In this document: in pieces, positions 47,795 through 58,349 of the stretch
Position numbering within the stretch: position 1 is the first letter of the stretch
How the letters are laid out: each line of letters opens with the position of its first letter
DNA from: Motacilla alba alba
Lineage: Eukaryota > Chordata > Aves > Passeriformes > Motacillidae
Assembly (NCBI RefSeq): GCF_015832195.1
Contig: NC_052021.1
Location: 2,046,001 to 2,110,000, forward strand
Direction: 5' to 3'
Length of the DNA: 64,000 bases
Translations under genes and position numbers: made by a program
The notes under the pieces: model-generated
Databases searched by the model: none
Seen by the model: the letters and a program-made list of their open reading frames with translations, nothing else
Told to the model about the DNA's origin: nothing

Positions 47795-49512
47795 GTACCT
47801 TGTAACCAGAGGAGTGACGCTTGTCTGCCTGACCTCACCCCTAGCACTCGACTGCCCCTGATGCACAGGCATTTGTGTGTGTGTCTGTGAGCTGACTGTC
47901 CTCAGCTAAATTATTTGTGCTTCTAAATTGCAAAATACAGGGCCTCATTTACGAAGGCAGTGGTGGGGGAAGACGTGTTTTACAGAGCAAATGGCATGCC
48001 CAATCTGATGCTGACTTGCAACATCAGGATCTTAATGCTTTACACCAGTGAGAGCAGCCGGTTGCTGATGTTTGTAGGGAATTGGCATTTTGTAAATTGT
48101 CCCAGGTGACCACTGCAGGTGTGTGTTAGCCCAGCTGGGATGAGCAGGGCTGCCCAAGTGGGAGCCTGGGCTAACACAGCGATGGCTCAGGGTCAGTGTG
48201 TGAGCAGCCCTGCATGCCTGTGCATTGCAGTTTAAGGGTAAATACCAGAGAATAACATGGTCTGCATTCACTGCTGTTTAAAGGCTGAAAAATGAGGAAC
48301 AGGCATCCCAAGGCTCTGCAAAGGCCTAACCAAAGGCACTTACTGCACGTTATCCCTTTCGTGACTCCTGCCCGTATTGGCTAAAACCTACTGACCCTGA
48401 GACAGTCTGGAATGCTTTTTACCCCCTTTATTGCATAGAATCCCTGATCTCCATCTTCTGTCCTTGTGTTTTTTAGCTTTTGTCCCCGATTTCTGTTTCA
48501 GAAAGCTGAGAGGTATGATCCTGCTGCTCTCTGGCTCCCCACTCCTCCTTGTTTGAACTTTTCCAAGCTTTTTTCACTTTGAACTTGGCTCCCGGTCCTC
48601 TGCACTGCCTCATGTGCTACATCCCACCCCCTCATATTTCCCAACTTCTAACATCACTTCACTCCCTTCCCCCTTCCTTAGTTATCCCTCATATTTGCCT
48701 TTTTAACTGGACCTTTTCTAACCAGGACCTAACTAATGCTAACACAGGGGATACAGAGATTTCGGAGAGGACGGTTGACAGGGACAACCTGCTTTTTGCA
48801 TCAGTGCTGTTGAGGGAAATGTGACAGTCCCTGTGGGAGCAGCTGCCTCCTGAGGCTCTGAGGCATCTGTCTGGGATGGCAGGGCAGCCTGCGCTCCCCG
48901 GTCCCGGGGTGGTGGCTTGCTCTGCGCTGCAGAGTGACACCTGAATTGCAGTGCTTGGAAAGCTGGTTTTTCCCCTAAGGTGTCTGGCTTCAGAGCTCTC
49001 CTGGAAACATTTTGCTGCAGGTTTTGTCGTCTGTGATAAGAACAGGTTGAGGGGGAATGGCAAGGCCAAGGCTCTAGGATATGAGCCAGCCTTTCTCAGG
49101 ATGCTTGAGCTGAGGTATCTGGCTCAAGCCTTGAAGAAGGGGTTTGGTCCTTGGTCTGTCTTTGCATTCCTCAGTTATTTGACACTCTTCTGCTTGTTGG
49201 CCTTTGCTTCTTCACTTGCAGGACTAAAACCAGGGGCAGTGGGGGTGGAAATCTGTTTGTCTTGACTGGGTTGTGCTCATGGTGCCTGCCTACAGAAGAG
49301 CTTTCTGGAAGCCAGAGCCACTGCCATAGGTGAACGGCTGCTCAGGGAATGAGGACGTGTGCTGTGTGGTGTTCCGGCATTACTTCTGAGTTGTGGAAAG
49401 GAGAAGATGTGGATTTTTGCATTTTTAGTTTCACCTGGTACTGTTTCGTTTTAAAAAATGTATGTCCGATTAATGTCAAACAAGGTGTTGCTGTCTTTCC
49501 TCTCTCTGCCAG

Positions 49513-49545
49513 GGCGCTCCCGGGATGGCCGCCGCAGGGATGAAG
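49513..49545 (+). CDS. COL13A1: COL13A1 COL2 exon, 33 nt with interruption (GAPGMAAAGMK)
   Basis: GAPGMAAAGMK, human GAPGIAVAGMK. The four-residue spacing between glycines in G-M-A-A-A-G breaks the triplet pattern; the interruption and its hydrophobic/small character are conserved. Acceptor TCTGCCAG, donor GTCAGT. A 582-nt intron follows. Confidence 0.94.
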
Positions 49546-50127
49546 GTCAGTTTTGGGCTGCAATGCCTCGAGTTGGGCACGGGCTGGAGCTGGGAGAGCG
49601 CAAGGCGCTAGAAAATGGTCGGACAGCTCCCACTGATGGGGAATATCAGAACTGCCTGCCTTTGGCAGAGGTACCAGACCTGCCTGCAGCCTCACCCCTG
49701 CTGCCAGCGGCGGGTCTGGTGAGCTCCTAACAGCAGAGCCTCCCCCGGCTGCACCCGCAGCCTTGCCCTTCTCCTGTGAAAAGGCGCAAGGGAGTGGCAA
49801 ATTCCTCTGTGCCAGCACATGAGTCTTGTCTTGCTCTGCTCTTTTGTATCTGGTAAACATCTGCAAGTACTGCAAGGTGGTTACTCCGGTCTGTGGAAGC
49901 CGTGAGTCTGAGGTTTGGTGGTGTCTTACGGCAGCCTGGGAGCTGGTTAATGAAGATAAAAGAAGTTGCAGGTGTAAAAATTTGCAACTGAAGCACTCTC
50001 TTGCCCTTACTTACCAGCTCAAGGCCTCCATAAATGAATGTTCTTTTTGCCACTCCTTTAGCTCTAGGAGGATTTGTTCTCTCTCCTCCTGGTTTGTCAC
50101 TCTATTTTCGTGTCTCTTTCTCACCAG

Positions 50128-50154
50128 GGCGAGCCTGGGACTCCAGGAGAAAAG
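50128..50154 (+). CDS. COL13A1: COL13A1 COL2 exon, 27 nt (GEPGTPGEK)
   Basis: GEPGTPGEK, corresponding to mammalian GEPGIPGTK. It is phase 0/0, acceptor TCACCAG, donor GTACTC. A 555-nt intron follows with nothing recognised. Confidence 0.94.
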
Positions 50155-50709
50155 GTACTCTCAGAAGGTTTTGCTTTGAGCCTGCACTTCTGGTTGGTTT
50201 CTGTATTTTTCCCTTCCCTGAGCAGCTGAGGGAGCTGAGGAATGTCTGTGTGTGTCCCAGTGCCCAAATCCAGGCCCTAATGGCACCTGCCACTCTAAGA
50301 AAAATGGTAGCAGGATACAGTGATACCGAGTGAGAGTGGGACCGTACTGGAAATATTTCCATCCTCCTGCTCATGTCTGTGTCCCTTGGAATACCTTCCA
50401 GCTGCCTTCCTCCTTTCCTCCCTACTCCTCAGTAGACACAGAGCCGACTTTGCTTAGGAAGCAGGTTCCTTCTGCCCCTTCCCTTGTCCCTCTTCTGCCT
50501 CCCAGCACTTCAGTGCCCCAAAGCCTTCCCATGTCCCTGCAGAGGGCTGTCCCCGTGTCAGTGTAGCGTGACCTGGTGTGAGTTCCCGGGGCAGCGCTGC
50601 CCCATCCCTCTCCATCCCCGAGCAGCTGCCTCCTCTCGTGTGGCTTATGTTACAGCATGTGACAGCCGTGTAACGCACACGTTCTCTGTCTCTTTTCTTC
50701 CCCACCAAG

Positions 50710-50772
50710 GGAGATTCTGGAGTGCCAGGGAGGATGGGCCCCCCAGGTTTGCCAGGGAAGAGGGGGCAGCGG
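50710..50772 (+). CDS. COL13A1: COL13A1 COL2 exon, 63 nt (GDSGVPGRMGPPGLPG..GQR)
   Basis: Seven perfect triplets beginning GDSGVPGRMGPPGLPG and ending in the basic K-R-G-Q-R. The acceptor is a CCAAG after a long T/C tract, the donor GTAGGA. It has no counterpart between GEPGIPGTK and GEKGAEGSPG in the human chain I remember. A 1790-nt intron follows; a 10-G run lies at about 51346-51357. Confidence 0.88.
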
Positions 50773-52562
50773 GTAGGACATTGCGTGTTTGGGCTGGGTG
50801 TCCTGGCAGCGCTGTGTTCCTGCCACCGTGTGCTGCATTGTGCTGCTTGCAGGGGATTATGTGTCCTGTGCTGGCTCTTGCCCCCTTGGTGAAGTGTGTT
50901 TGTGTGTTCCTGCTTGCAGGAGGTGGGGGCTGGTGGCAGGCAGGGCAGCATGAGATGCCTGGGATGTAGTCTTGTCCCGGGAACGATTAAGGACAGTGGC
51001 ACTTCTCTTGACTCCAGAAATAACACCCTAAACAGGGATTCAGTAATCTGACCTCCTTCCTCAAGAAATCCATTGCTTGGCACCCCAGTTCTGGCAGCAC
51101 AGGATGTTTTCAGTAGTTCTTATGGACACGTGTATTCAAAACAGACCTTGAATGAAAAGCGGGATGCCAAAGCAGAATCAGGGATTCGCAGAGCCCTGGG
51201 ACAGGATTAAGAATAATATTTTTACAAAAACCTTCAATGCCAAACTTTTTCCTTGGGTGTGAGGTCTTGAAAATCTTTTCCCTCTTTCCAGGGAGAGAAG
51301 CATTAATTTAGCAATGTGCATGCTCTGGCAGGGAAAGAAACCTGGGGGAGGGGGGGGCTTACAGGTGGCTGGAAGCCAAATTACCTTGGAGAAAGGGGTC
51401 ACTGCACTCTAGAATTGCCTGACAAAAATATTGCTCCTAGTAGATGATTTTCCAGGGAGCCACCAGTGCATGTCTGTTCCTGGAGCATTGATGCAAGTCC
51501 CCTGCATGTCAGATGAGTGCCCTTGAGCTCTGATGAGCAGCAGCAGCCTCTGCAGGCCAGCAGCATGGCTCCAGCAGAGAGCTGGCCACCTGTGGGGGCG
51601 AAGAGGTCTTGAGTTGTTCTGTATAATCTGTACAAGTTGCTGAGTCTTGGAGCTGTGGGGGTAGTGGGTAAGAGCACACCTTTTCCTGGGGATGCATTTG
51701 AAACATCTCTTCAGGGTAACAGAAACCTCCAGTGTCTCTCTCTGTCCTGGCAAAATGCAGACTCCCAAACAGGACACTGTGCCTGGACACCATGGGTTTA
51801 GCAGCTGGGTGGAATGGTCTGAAGAGAACTTAACTTCAACATCAAGACCAGTACTTGAGCTCCAATATTGAAAATATGGCCCAGGTGTCACGGTGAACTG
51901 AGCAAAGCCACTTCACCAAGGGAATGCTGGATGCTCACCCTTGCTCACTGCCTGTGGCATCCTCCATGGTGCCTCACACAGCTCAGCCTGCAGCTCTCCA
52001 GGCATCACCTTACACCATCAGCTGCTGGCTTTGCCATTTTTGCCACTCCTGTCTTCACTGCTTACATGACCAGTGCGTGTCCCAGAGCTTGGCTGCCAGC
52101 TGAGATGCTGCACTGTTGGGTTTATTTGAGAGCATGATGAGTCTGGGATTTGGAGCCAGGGAACAGGAGCAGGGCATGGAGAAAGTCCTGCACTCCAACT
52201 AAAATTCACCCTGGGCAACAGCCTCTGTGGGCATATGGATCAGGGAAGGCCTGTGCAGAAGAAGTGACAGGGAAAAGTGTTTAGCAGACCAGAGGGATAA
52301 GGAAGATGCAAAGGGGGGACCCTGGCTCCCTTTCTCATTCACCTTCCTTTGGAGAGAAATGGCAGTGATGTGCAGAGATAGTCAAAAGGTTGGGCAAAAA
52401 CATGTAATGTCTTGAGCTGGTACTCCTCAAGGTCTGTGCCCAAAATAAAATCCCTAGGGAAGGGAGAGGGGGTGTGAAACCAGGAGCAGATCACCCTTTA
52501 GCTGCTCCTCCAGGATGGAGAGCCTGCAGAGTCAGCCTTGACCATGTCTGTTTTGCCAACAG

Positions 52563-52616
52563 GGTGAGAAGGGACGAGCTGGTGACCCTGGAATTCCTGG
52601 ACTTCCTGGCCCAAAG
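52563..52616 (+). CDS. COL13A1: COL13A1 COL2 exon, 54 nt (GEKGRAGDPGIPGLPGPK)
   Basis: GEKGRAGDPGIPGLPGPK, aligning with human GEKGAEGSPGLPGLLGQK. Six triplets, the classic 54-nt collagen unit. Acceptor GCCAACAG, donor GTTTGT (weak). A 1029-nt intron follows. Confidence 0.95.
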
Positions 52617-53645
52617 GTTTGTCTCTTTCCTGAATTTTTTTTTGTTTGTTTTTGGTGGGGCTGCTCTCACCCCTTTTCCTCCCTCCCTCCTGTGCACAGC
52701 TCACACATTCTTAGCTGACTGTGGCAGCATGCTCTGCACTGCTCAGCTGCATGCCATCTTCAGACAGGGATGTGAGGGAGGCACACAAAAGATGCCTTTT
52801 TGTAGGAATGCAGTGAGAGGGAGGTTGTGGTCCTGGGAGCAGGACCACGGAATTGTGTTCCAGTAGTTGCCCTTTAAAAGCAGGACCCCAGATGTAACAT
52901 GGCATTTCAGCCTCCCTCCTGCTCCCAGATCCATGGATGATGAGGAGCTGGGCTTTTGGGGGGCTGCACTGCTGTGCTCTGAGTTGGAGGAGTAGCTTTG
53001 TGCTCAGAGAGACCCCGGGCAGGTCAGATAAAGCTAAGCCCTGAGACCAGTTTTTCCCCTGTGCTCTGACATTTTTCTGGTAGAAATCACACCTTTCAAA
53101 TCAGCCTTGCACAGGGTGCTTTTCCTTTGGGAAAGGGCACAGTGCAGTGAATGCCAGTGGCCATTTCGGGAGGGGATGAGGGTGCAGTGGCAAAGCTTTC
53201 CTGTTAGTGCCTTATTATCTGCTCTGTGCAAAGGACATGGTGTGCAGGGCTGAGTGGCTGATGACTGCAGCTCCAGATGAGCATTCCAAAAGAAGCCATC
53301 ATCAGGTGGTTTAGTCAGCTCAGTTTCATCAGCAGAAGATCAGTGTTCAAAGGGAGGCTTGGGGATGAAGCCTGTCCACAGGCAGCCTTGTGTTGCCTGG
53401 TGCAGCCCAAGGGATGAGGGTGGCTGTGGCTGCTGGCAGGGCTCCACAAGGACCCTCAGGCAGGACCATGCTGTCCTGGTTCCTGGCCAGCTGCTGCCTC
53501 TGGAGCAGGGCTCTCTGGGCTATCAAGAGTCCAGCTGGTGGATCTTGTCTTGGCTGTGTCTCTCTGAGCCAGTATTTTGGCAGGTGAACTTACAGAGGTG
53601 CAGAGTCTGAACTGAGACACATGGCTTGTTCTTCTTTGCAAACAG

Positions 53646-53732
53646 GGAGAGAAGGGAACTGCTGAGAATGCCTTGGTGGGAGCTAAAGGAGAACCTGGCC
53701 CCCCAGGTCTGCCTGGACCCCCTGGACCAAAG
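53646..53732 (+). CDS. COL13A1: COL13A1 COL2 exon, 87 nt with interruption
   Basis: 29 codons: [18 protein letters not shown], then [11 protein letters not shown]. The stretch G-T-A-E-N-A-L-V-G is a break in the triplets; the human exon has the same length and a break at the same place (G-D-A-G-N-S-I-G-G). Acceptor AAACAG, donor GTGAGG. A 470-nt intron follows. Confidence 0.95.
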
Positions 53733-54202
53733 GTGAGGGATTTTCCTTCACAGAGCTGTGTGTTGTGAGGGACTGCACCCAGCACAAGGTGTGTAGGAAG
53801 GAGCAAAGGTTGTATTCATCTGTGCCCACCTCAGATTGGGAGGTGGCTGGAGGGATATCAGGTTCTACAGAGTGTTCTAGTACTGTTGTTCTGTATGCTG
53901 CAGGTGAGAGAGTTTGTGAACTGTTTTTGGAAGGAAAATACCCTTCTTGTGCTCAAATAACTCCCCTCTAGGCTCTGTGAGAAGCCAGTCTGAACACTCC
54001 CTCTGCACTGGATGGAACAGAAAGGTGCCTGGTGGGCAGTGGTGGCAGGAGATTTGGGCTACCTGAGGAGAAGGGAGCACACGAGGGGCGCTTGGCTGGT
54101 GCAGTTCTGCAGTTCTTCCTCCTGAAAACGCAAAGCCAGCAGTGAAGTTGCACCCTCTCAACACAACACAAACCCATGCCTTTCCCTTTCTCTCCCTGTC
54201 AG

Positions 54203-54256
54203 GGAGAAGCTGGTGACGTTGGCCAGCCTGGTGCTGCAGGATCACAGGGAGAAAAG
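54203..54256 (+). CDS. COL13A1: COL13A1 COL2 exon, 54 nt (GEAGDVGQPGAAGSQGEK)
   Basis: GEAGDVGQPGAAGSQGEK, aligning with human GEAGVDGQVGPPGQPGDK. Six triplets, acceptor CTGTCAG, donor GTACGG. Only a 208-nt intron separates it from the next exon. Confidence 0.94.
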
Positions 54257-54464
54257 GTACGGAGTGCTTTTGCACAGCCCACTTGGGTTCCCAGCTCCGG
54301 GAGCTGCAGATTTGTTCCTGTGTGTACAAAACTTAGCTGAGAAGGAGAATTTTAAATCAAGCTGTCTAGCCCAGAGTGTTTCAGAGAACCAGCAGAGCGT
54401 GATTTCTGCAGTTCAAGACAGTGAAGGGACAGGCTTTGCTAAAACTGTGATCTTCCTGTTTCAG

Positions 54465-54509
54465 GGGGAACGTGGTTCACCAGGAGACCAGGGACCCGTG
54501 GGCCCAAGG
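54465..54509 (+). CDS. COL13A1: COL13A1 COL2 exon, 45 nt (GERGSPGDQGPVGPR)
   Basis: GERGSPGDQGPVGPR, human GERGAAGEQGPDGPK. Five triplets, acceptor GTTTCAG, donor GTAGGT. A 578-nt intron follows with nothing recognised. Confidence 0.95.
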
Positions 54510-55087
54510 GTAGGTGTTCCTTCTCTGACAGAGCTTTGGCCCTTCAGAGGGGTCTGAGGATAGTGGGACCACACTGGCAGTCCAGATTGGGTCTTGCTGT
54601 CACTAAGAGTACTCACAGATGGGCAGGGGGGAAGTTTGAGGTGGGCTGTTTCTGCACTTTATACCCTCACCCCTACATTAGAGGAAGAAATTCTCCCAGG
54701 CCATCTCAGGGTGGCTCATTCATTGGAGGAGGTGGGTTTGGAAATCCCAATCTGGACTCAGGCCCTTGACCTACCAGAAAAGGGCAACAAGAGGGTGGAT
54801 GCATGCACACCTCTAACAATTGGTCAGACAGTCCAGTTCCTGGATTCTGGCCTCAACTTCACCTCTTCCCAGACTGCCAGCTTTGATGGTTGTGACATGG
54901 TGATCTGAGCTGGGCTGCCTGCAATTCTGCAGAATCTCCTGCACTGCAGGGGCTTTCTTTAATAAATGAAAAACTGGGCAGTCATTAAATGGACCCCTCT
55001 GAGCCCCCTTCTTCAGACTGAACCACAGCTCTGAGCCCCCCAGGGGAAGGGCAGCCCCAGCCCCTGGTGCAGACTGGTGTTTTGCAG

Positions 55088-55156
55088 GGTCCCAAAGGAG
55101 AGCCTGGGAAGGATGAAATGATGGACTATGATGGGAACATCAGTGAAGCTCTCCAG
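55088..55156 (+). CDS. COL13A1: COL13A1 COL2-NC3 junction exon, 69 nt
   Basis: Begins with the last COL2 triplets (GPKGEPGK) and runs into NC3 with DEMMDYDGNISEALQ. The human segment is [21 protein letters not shown] as remembered. NC3 is thought to act with the next exon as a coiled-coil trimerisation/hinge module in the ectodomain. Acceptor TTTGCAG, donor GTGAGC; a 576-nt intron follows. Confidence 0.96.
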
Positions 55157-55732
55157 GTGAGCAGCTGCCCTCCTGTCCTGTGAGGTGTCTGCTGGATGCT
55201 TGGCTATTTCCCAAGGGATGCAGACAGGGAACAGTGCAGATCTGCTTCCTTGGCAGTAGCAGCAAAGGGAAGCTTTGGTTGTGCCACAGTCCCCTTCATC
55301 CCACAGCTCACTGGGTGCAGTGTTTTGGTGAATACCTGTGCACTGCTGGGCTGGTGCACTGACACTGGTGGGCACAGAGGTCACATGAATGCCCTTGGAA
55401 GTGGCCCAGAGCATGGGGTGGGTGGTGAATAGAGTCACCAAAGCTTCCTCCCAAGGAATGTGAGGAGGGAGTGCAGTGAGCGAGTGGCTGTGCCCAGCTC
55501 TGGGCTGGCCTGGGCTTCGCTGGGAAAATGGAGAAATTGTAGAACAACAGCTCTGTGGGACTTGGAGTGAGTTTTTAGTTTGGGTTTTTTCCCTCTTACT
55601 AATTTTGTAAGCTCCACACTCATTTGGGCCAGTGTTACATTAGTGGAGAGCAAACCAACCCCAGGAAAAAGCTTAGTTTTCCAATGGCTGTTTGCTTTTT
55701 TAAATTTTTTTTAACTTTTTTTTTTTCCCTAG

Positions 55733-55756
55733 GAAATACGAACTTTGGCCTTGATG
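55733..55756 (+). CDS. COL13A1: COL13A1 NC3 exon, 24 nt (EIRTLALM)
   Basis: EIRTLALM is identical to the mammalian NC3 end as I recall it. It completes the hydrophobic spacing begun in EALQ (I, L, I, L, L, M), consistent with a short coiled coil. Acceptor after a long T tract (TTCCCTAG), donor GTGAGT. It is the smallest ordinary exon in the window. Skipping it would keep the frame but remove half the coil. A 419-nt intron follows. Confidence 0.96.
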
Positions 55757-56175
55757 GTGAGTTCCTGTCCATGCTGTGGGGTTTTACACAAGTAGCCATA
55801 TGTCCATCCTAAGCAGATGGCCTGACAATTTAGGTGCAGCTAAAACACTTGGCCTTTGCAATTGGGAGCTAAAGCTGGGGCAGCTGACAGCTGAAAGAAG
55901 AGCTCATCTTGCCTTCTGATCTTGGAACTTGAATTCTAATCAGGGCTTTCATCTCTCTGCTTTAAGAGGTCATACATGCTGCTCGGAACAGGCAGTGCTC
56001 AGAAGGAGCAGGAAAAAGCAACTCTCAGGGCTCTCCAGTGCTCATCTTCCCAGCAAAATATGGTTTTAGGAATCCCTTGGGATATTCCTCTGTGATTGCC
56101 CCTTAAACTTAGGAGAGGTATTTGGTTTCAAACCACAAAAATGCAAACATGAAAATAATTTTTTTCTTTATCTAG

Positions 56176-56229
56176 GGACCCCCAGGACGTCCAGGTGTGG
56201 CTGGACCTCCAGGGCCACCAGGACAGAAG
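56176..56229 (+). CDS. COL13A1: COL13A1 COL3 exon, 54 nt (GPPGRPGVAGPPGPPGQK)
   Basis: First COL3 exon, GPPGRPGVAGPPGPPGQK; the human equivalent GPPGLPGQIGPPGAPG... is one triplet longer. Acceptor ATCTAG, donor GTATTG (weak). The 732-nt intron after it carries a long T/G-rich tract. Confidence 0.95.
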
Positions 56230-56584
56230 GTATTGTCTCAGTTCAGCACTTGCAGAATTCCTCAGGGAAACACAGGAGTGGCCCAGGCAGAGCTCTTCCC
56301 AGTGCTCCTACAATTCCTGTCCAGCACTATCAGACTGTCCTGCTGTCCTCTGCCGCTCCTCCTCACACACAATATCCTGGAAATCTCTTTTCCCACAATG
56401 ATAATGCCTAATCTGAAAGATGAAGGGTGCTTTCTACTTGCCCTCCCCTTCAGGAAGCAGCTTGTGGGAACCAGATGTGGGATTGTGTTGGTTGGGGACT
56501 GCATGACTGCACTGGGAGCTGGTAGGAGCAACAAGATTGGGAAAATGCTCGGGCAGTCACATAAACAGGGGTTTCCATGGGCTG

Positions 56585-56746
56585 GTTTTTTGGGGTTTTT
56601 TTTGTGGTTTTTTTTTTTTTTGGTTTTGTTTTTTTTTGGTTTTTTTTTTGTTTTTTGTTTTTGTTTTTTTTTGTTTTTTTTTTGTTTTTTTTGTGGGTTT
56701 TTTTTGGGTTTTTTTGTGGTTTTTGTTTGTTTTTTTTTTTTTTTTT
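56585..56746. repeat. T-rich (T)nGG low-complexity tract
   Basis: About 160 nt of T runs broken by G, GG or GGG, with no C until it ends in AATTC. On the minus strand it reads as A runs with C/CC, so the antisense open frame there (nearly all Lys/Asn/Thr) is an artefact. A second T run lies at 56827-56842. Both lie in the intron before the 56962 exon. Confidence 0.92.
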
Positions 56747-56961
56747 AATTCTATGACTGCAGAAAAACCAAGGGAATCCATGCTTTATTTTTGGTGATTA
56801 CAGGAAAAAATTTAGATTTTTCATTCTTTTTTTTTTTTTTTTCCTATGAGTAGTCCGTGCAGGCTATTTCTGCAATGCCTGCCCTTTTTCATCACAGTGC
56901 CCCACAGAAGGAGTCAGAATAGCTGCTTTCAAAGTGCCAAAGTAACAATTCTGTCTTTCAG

Positions 56962-57006
56962 GGTGAAATTGGCTTGCCAGGTCCTCCAGGCCACGATGGA
57001 GAAAAG
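56962..57006 (+). CDS. COL13A1: COL13A1 COL3 exon, 45 nt (GEIGLPGPPGHDGEK)
   Basis: GEIGLPGPPGHDGEK is identical to the human COL3 segment as I remember it. Acceptor TCTTTCAG, donor GTGAGG. A 285-nt intron follows. Confidence 0.97.
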
Positions 57007-57291
57007 GTGAGGCACGATGCTCTTCCCTTCAGAGGCCTTACCTGGGGTCATCTCTGTCACTGACAGCGCACAGGTGCTTTTCCCACGAGGAAAAAAAGTA
57101 TTTTGCTTCACAGAAAGGAGCATTAATGGTTTGTCAGTGCCCTAACATTTGTCATGGCAATGCTACTTCATCCTGTCTCCAAAGGGTGTAGCCAGGAGGG
57201 AAAGGATGAGCAGAACAGGAGGCTCTGAGCCAGGCAGGAGTAGTTTTACTCCATCTGTGTTTCCCTTTTTGGTTGTGTGAATTTCGTTTAG

Positions 57292-57444
57292 GGACCACGT
57301 GGCAAGCCTGGAGAAATGGGTCCCCCTGGGCCTCAGGGACTGCCAGGAAAGGATGGACCTCCTGGGATGAAGGGAGAGCCAGGCCACGTCGGGGGCAGAG
57401 GAGAGAAGGGTGATAAGGGAGAGCCAGGACAAGCGGGCTCACCG
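57292..57444 (+). CDS. COL13A1: COL13A1 COL3 exon, 153 nt (largest exon in the window)
   Basis: 51 codons, 17 uninterrupted triplets, from [16 protein letters not shown] through [16 protein letters not shown] to [15 protein letters not shown]. The human exon, also 153 nt as I recall, differs by a few residues. It contains paired charged triplets (GEK, GDK, GEP) that stabilise triple helices by salt bridges. Acceptor GTTTAG, donor GTGAGT. An 806-nt intron follows. Confidence 0.97.
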
Positions 57445-58250
57445 GTGAGTAAATCAGAGCCTCTGCAGGTCCTGCTGCCTACCCAGCTTATGGGGCAAGG
57501 CCCCAGGGCTCCTGGGGTGCCTCAGAGCCCCTGCGAGGTGGGTGCTGCTGTGTGAGGTGCCACAATACAGGAGATCCTGCCTTCCTGGCCCGTGTGTTGT
57601 CCTCTTGCTGGAGTGGCTGTGCCCAGGTGCCTGCCCTGCCCTCTGGGCACCGTGTCCCTCGCTCAGCTCGCTGCCTGGTGTCTTGCTGGCACTGAGACAC
57701 TGCTGGGAGTGAGCAGGTGTGACAGTGAGCCAGGAGGCACCAGCACACCCCCTCCTGCGAGGGCAGCTGCATGGGTAACCCCTCACAACCCAGCCACTAA
57801 CCGGGGCAGAGTGCCCAGCCTCCCAGCTTCAGTCTGTCACAGCTCCTGTGTCCCCAGCACTGCTCAGGGGGTTTGTGCAACAACTTCCTGCCTCTCTATG
57901 GGGTTGCCAGGATGAAACTCCTGCTGTGTCAGTAGCTGGCTGTGGGGAGTGATTGCTAGCATGGATCCAGCAAACTGCATAACCCTGAGCAGAACTTGGA
58001 GGCAGGAAAGCAGCACCCCATGCCCACTCTGGGGACTGGCACATCCACAGTGAGACAGGATGTTCAGCCATTTGCCCCTCTGCCTTCAATGCTAGTGAAG
58101 TCCTGCATTTCCCTGGATACCCAGTGGATGTCCAAGGTTTTCAGAGTACTCTTGGGATGACCAGAGCCAGTCTTGGCTCTTCTACTGATATGTTAATGTG
58201 TCTGCCTGACTTAGCTGTGCAAAACTCCACAAATCTTTCTTGATCTGTAG

Positions 58251-58349
58251 GGTCTAGATGGCCCCACTGGAGAGAAGGGCGAACAAGGTGACCAAGGGAT
58301 GCCAGGACCATCAGGATTGCCAGGGCCCATTGGACTTCCAGGATTGACA
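58251..58349 (+). CDS. COL13A1: COL13A1 COL3 exon, 99 nt (GLDGPTGEKGEQGDQG..GLT)
   Basis: 33 codons, 11 triplets: begins GLDGPTGEKGEQGDQGMPG and ends GLPGLT. Acceptor ATCTGTAG, donor GTAAGA. The remembered human chain has a different, 15-residue segment (GEKGEAGEKGNPGAE) at this place, so this is either a strongly diverged equivalent or an additional exon. A 1162-nt intron follows. Confidence 0.9.

Noticed and set aside
50454..51083. Antisense 209-codon Pro/Gly-rich frame over the 50710 exon
   Set aside because: GGN-CCN codons read Gly-Pro on both strands, so antisense of collagen exons looks collagen-like. The sense exon has proper splice sites and phase.
56557..56781. Antisense Lys/Asn/Thr-rich frame
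   Set aside because: Direct translation of the T/G low-complexity tract.
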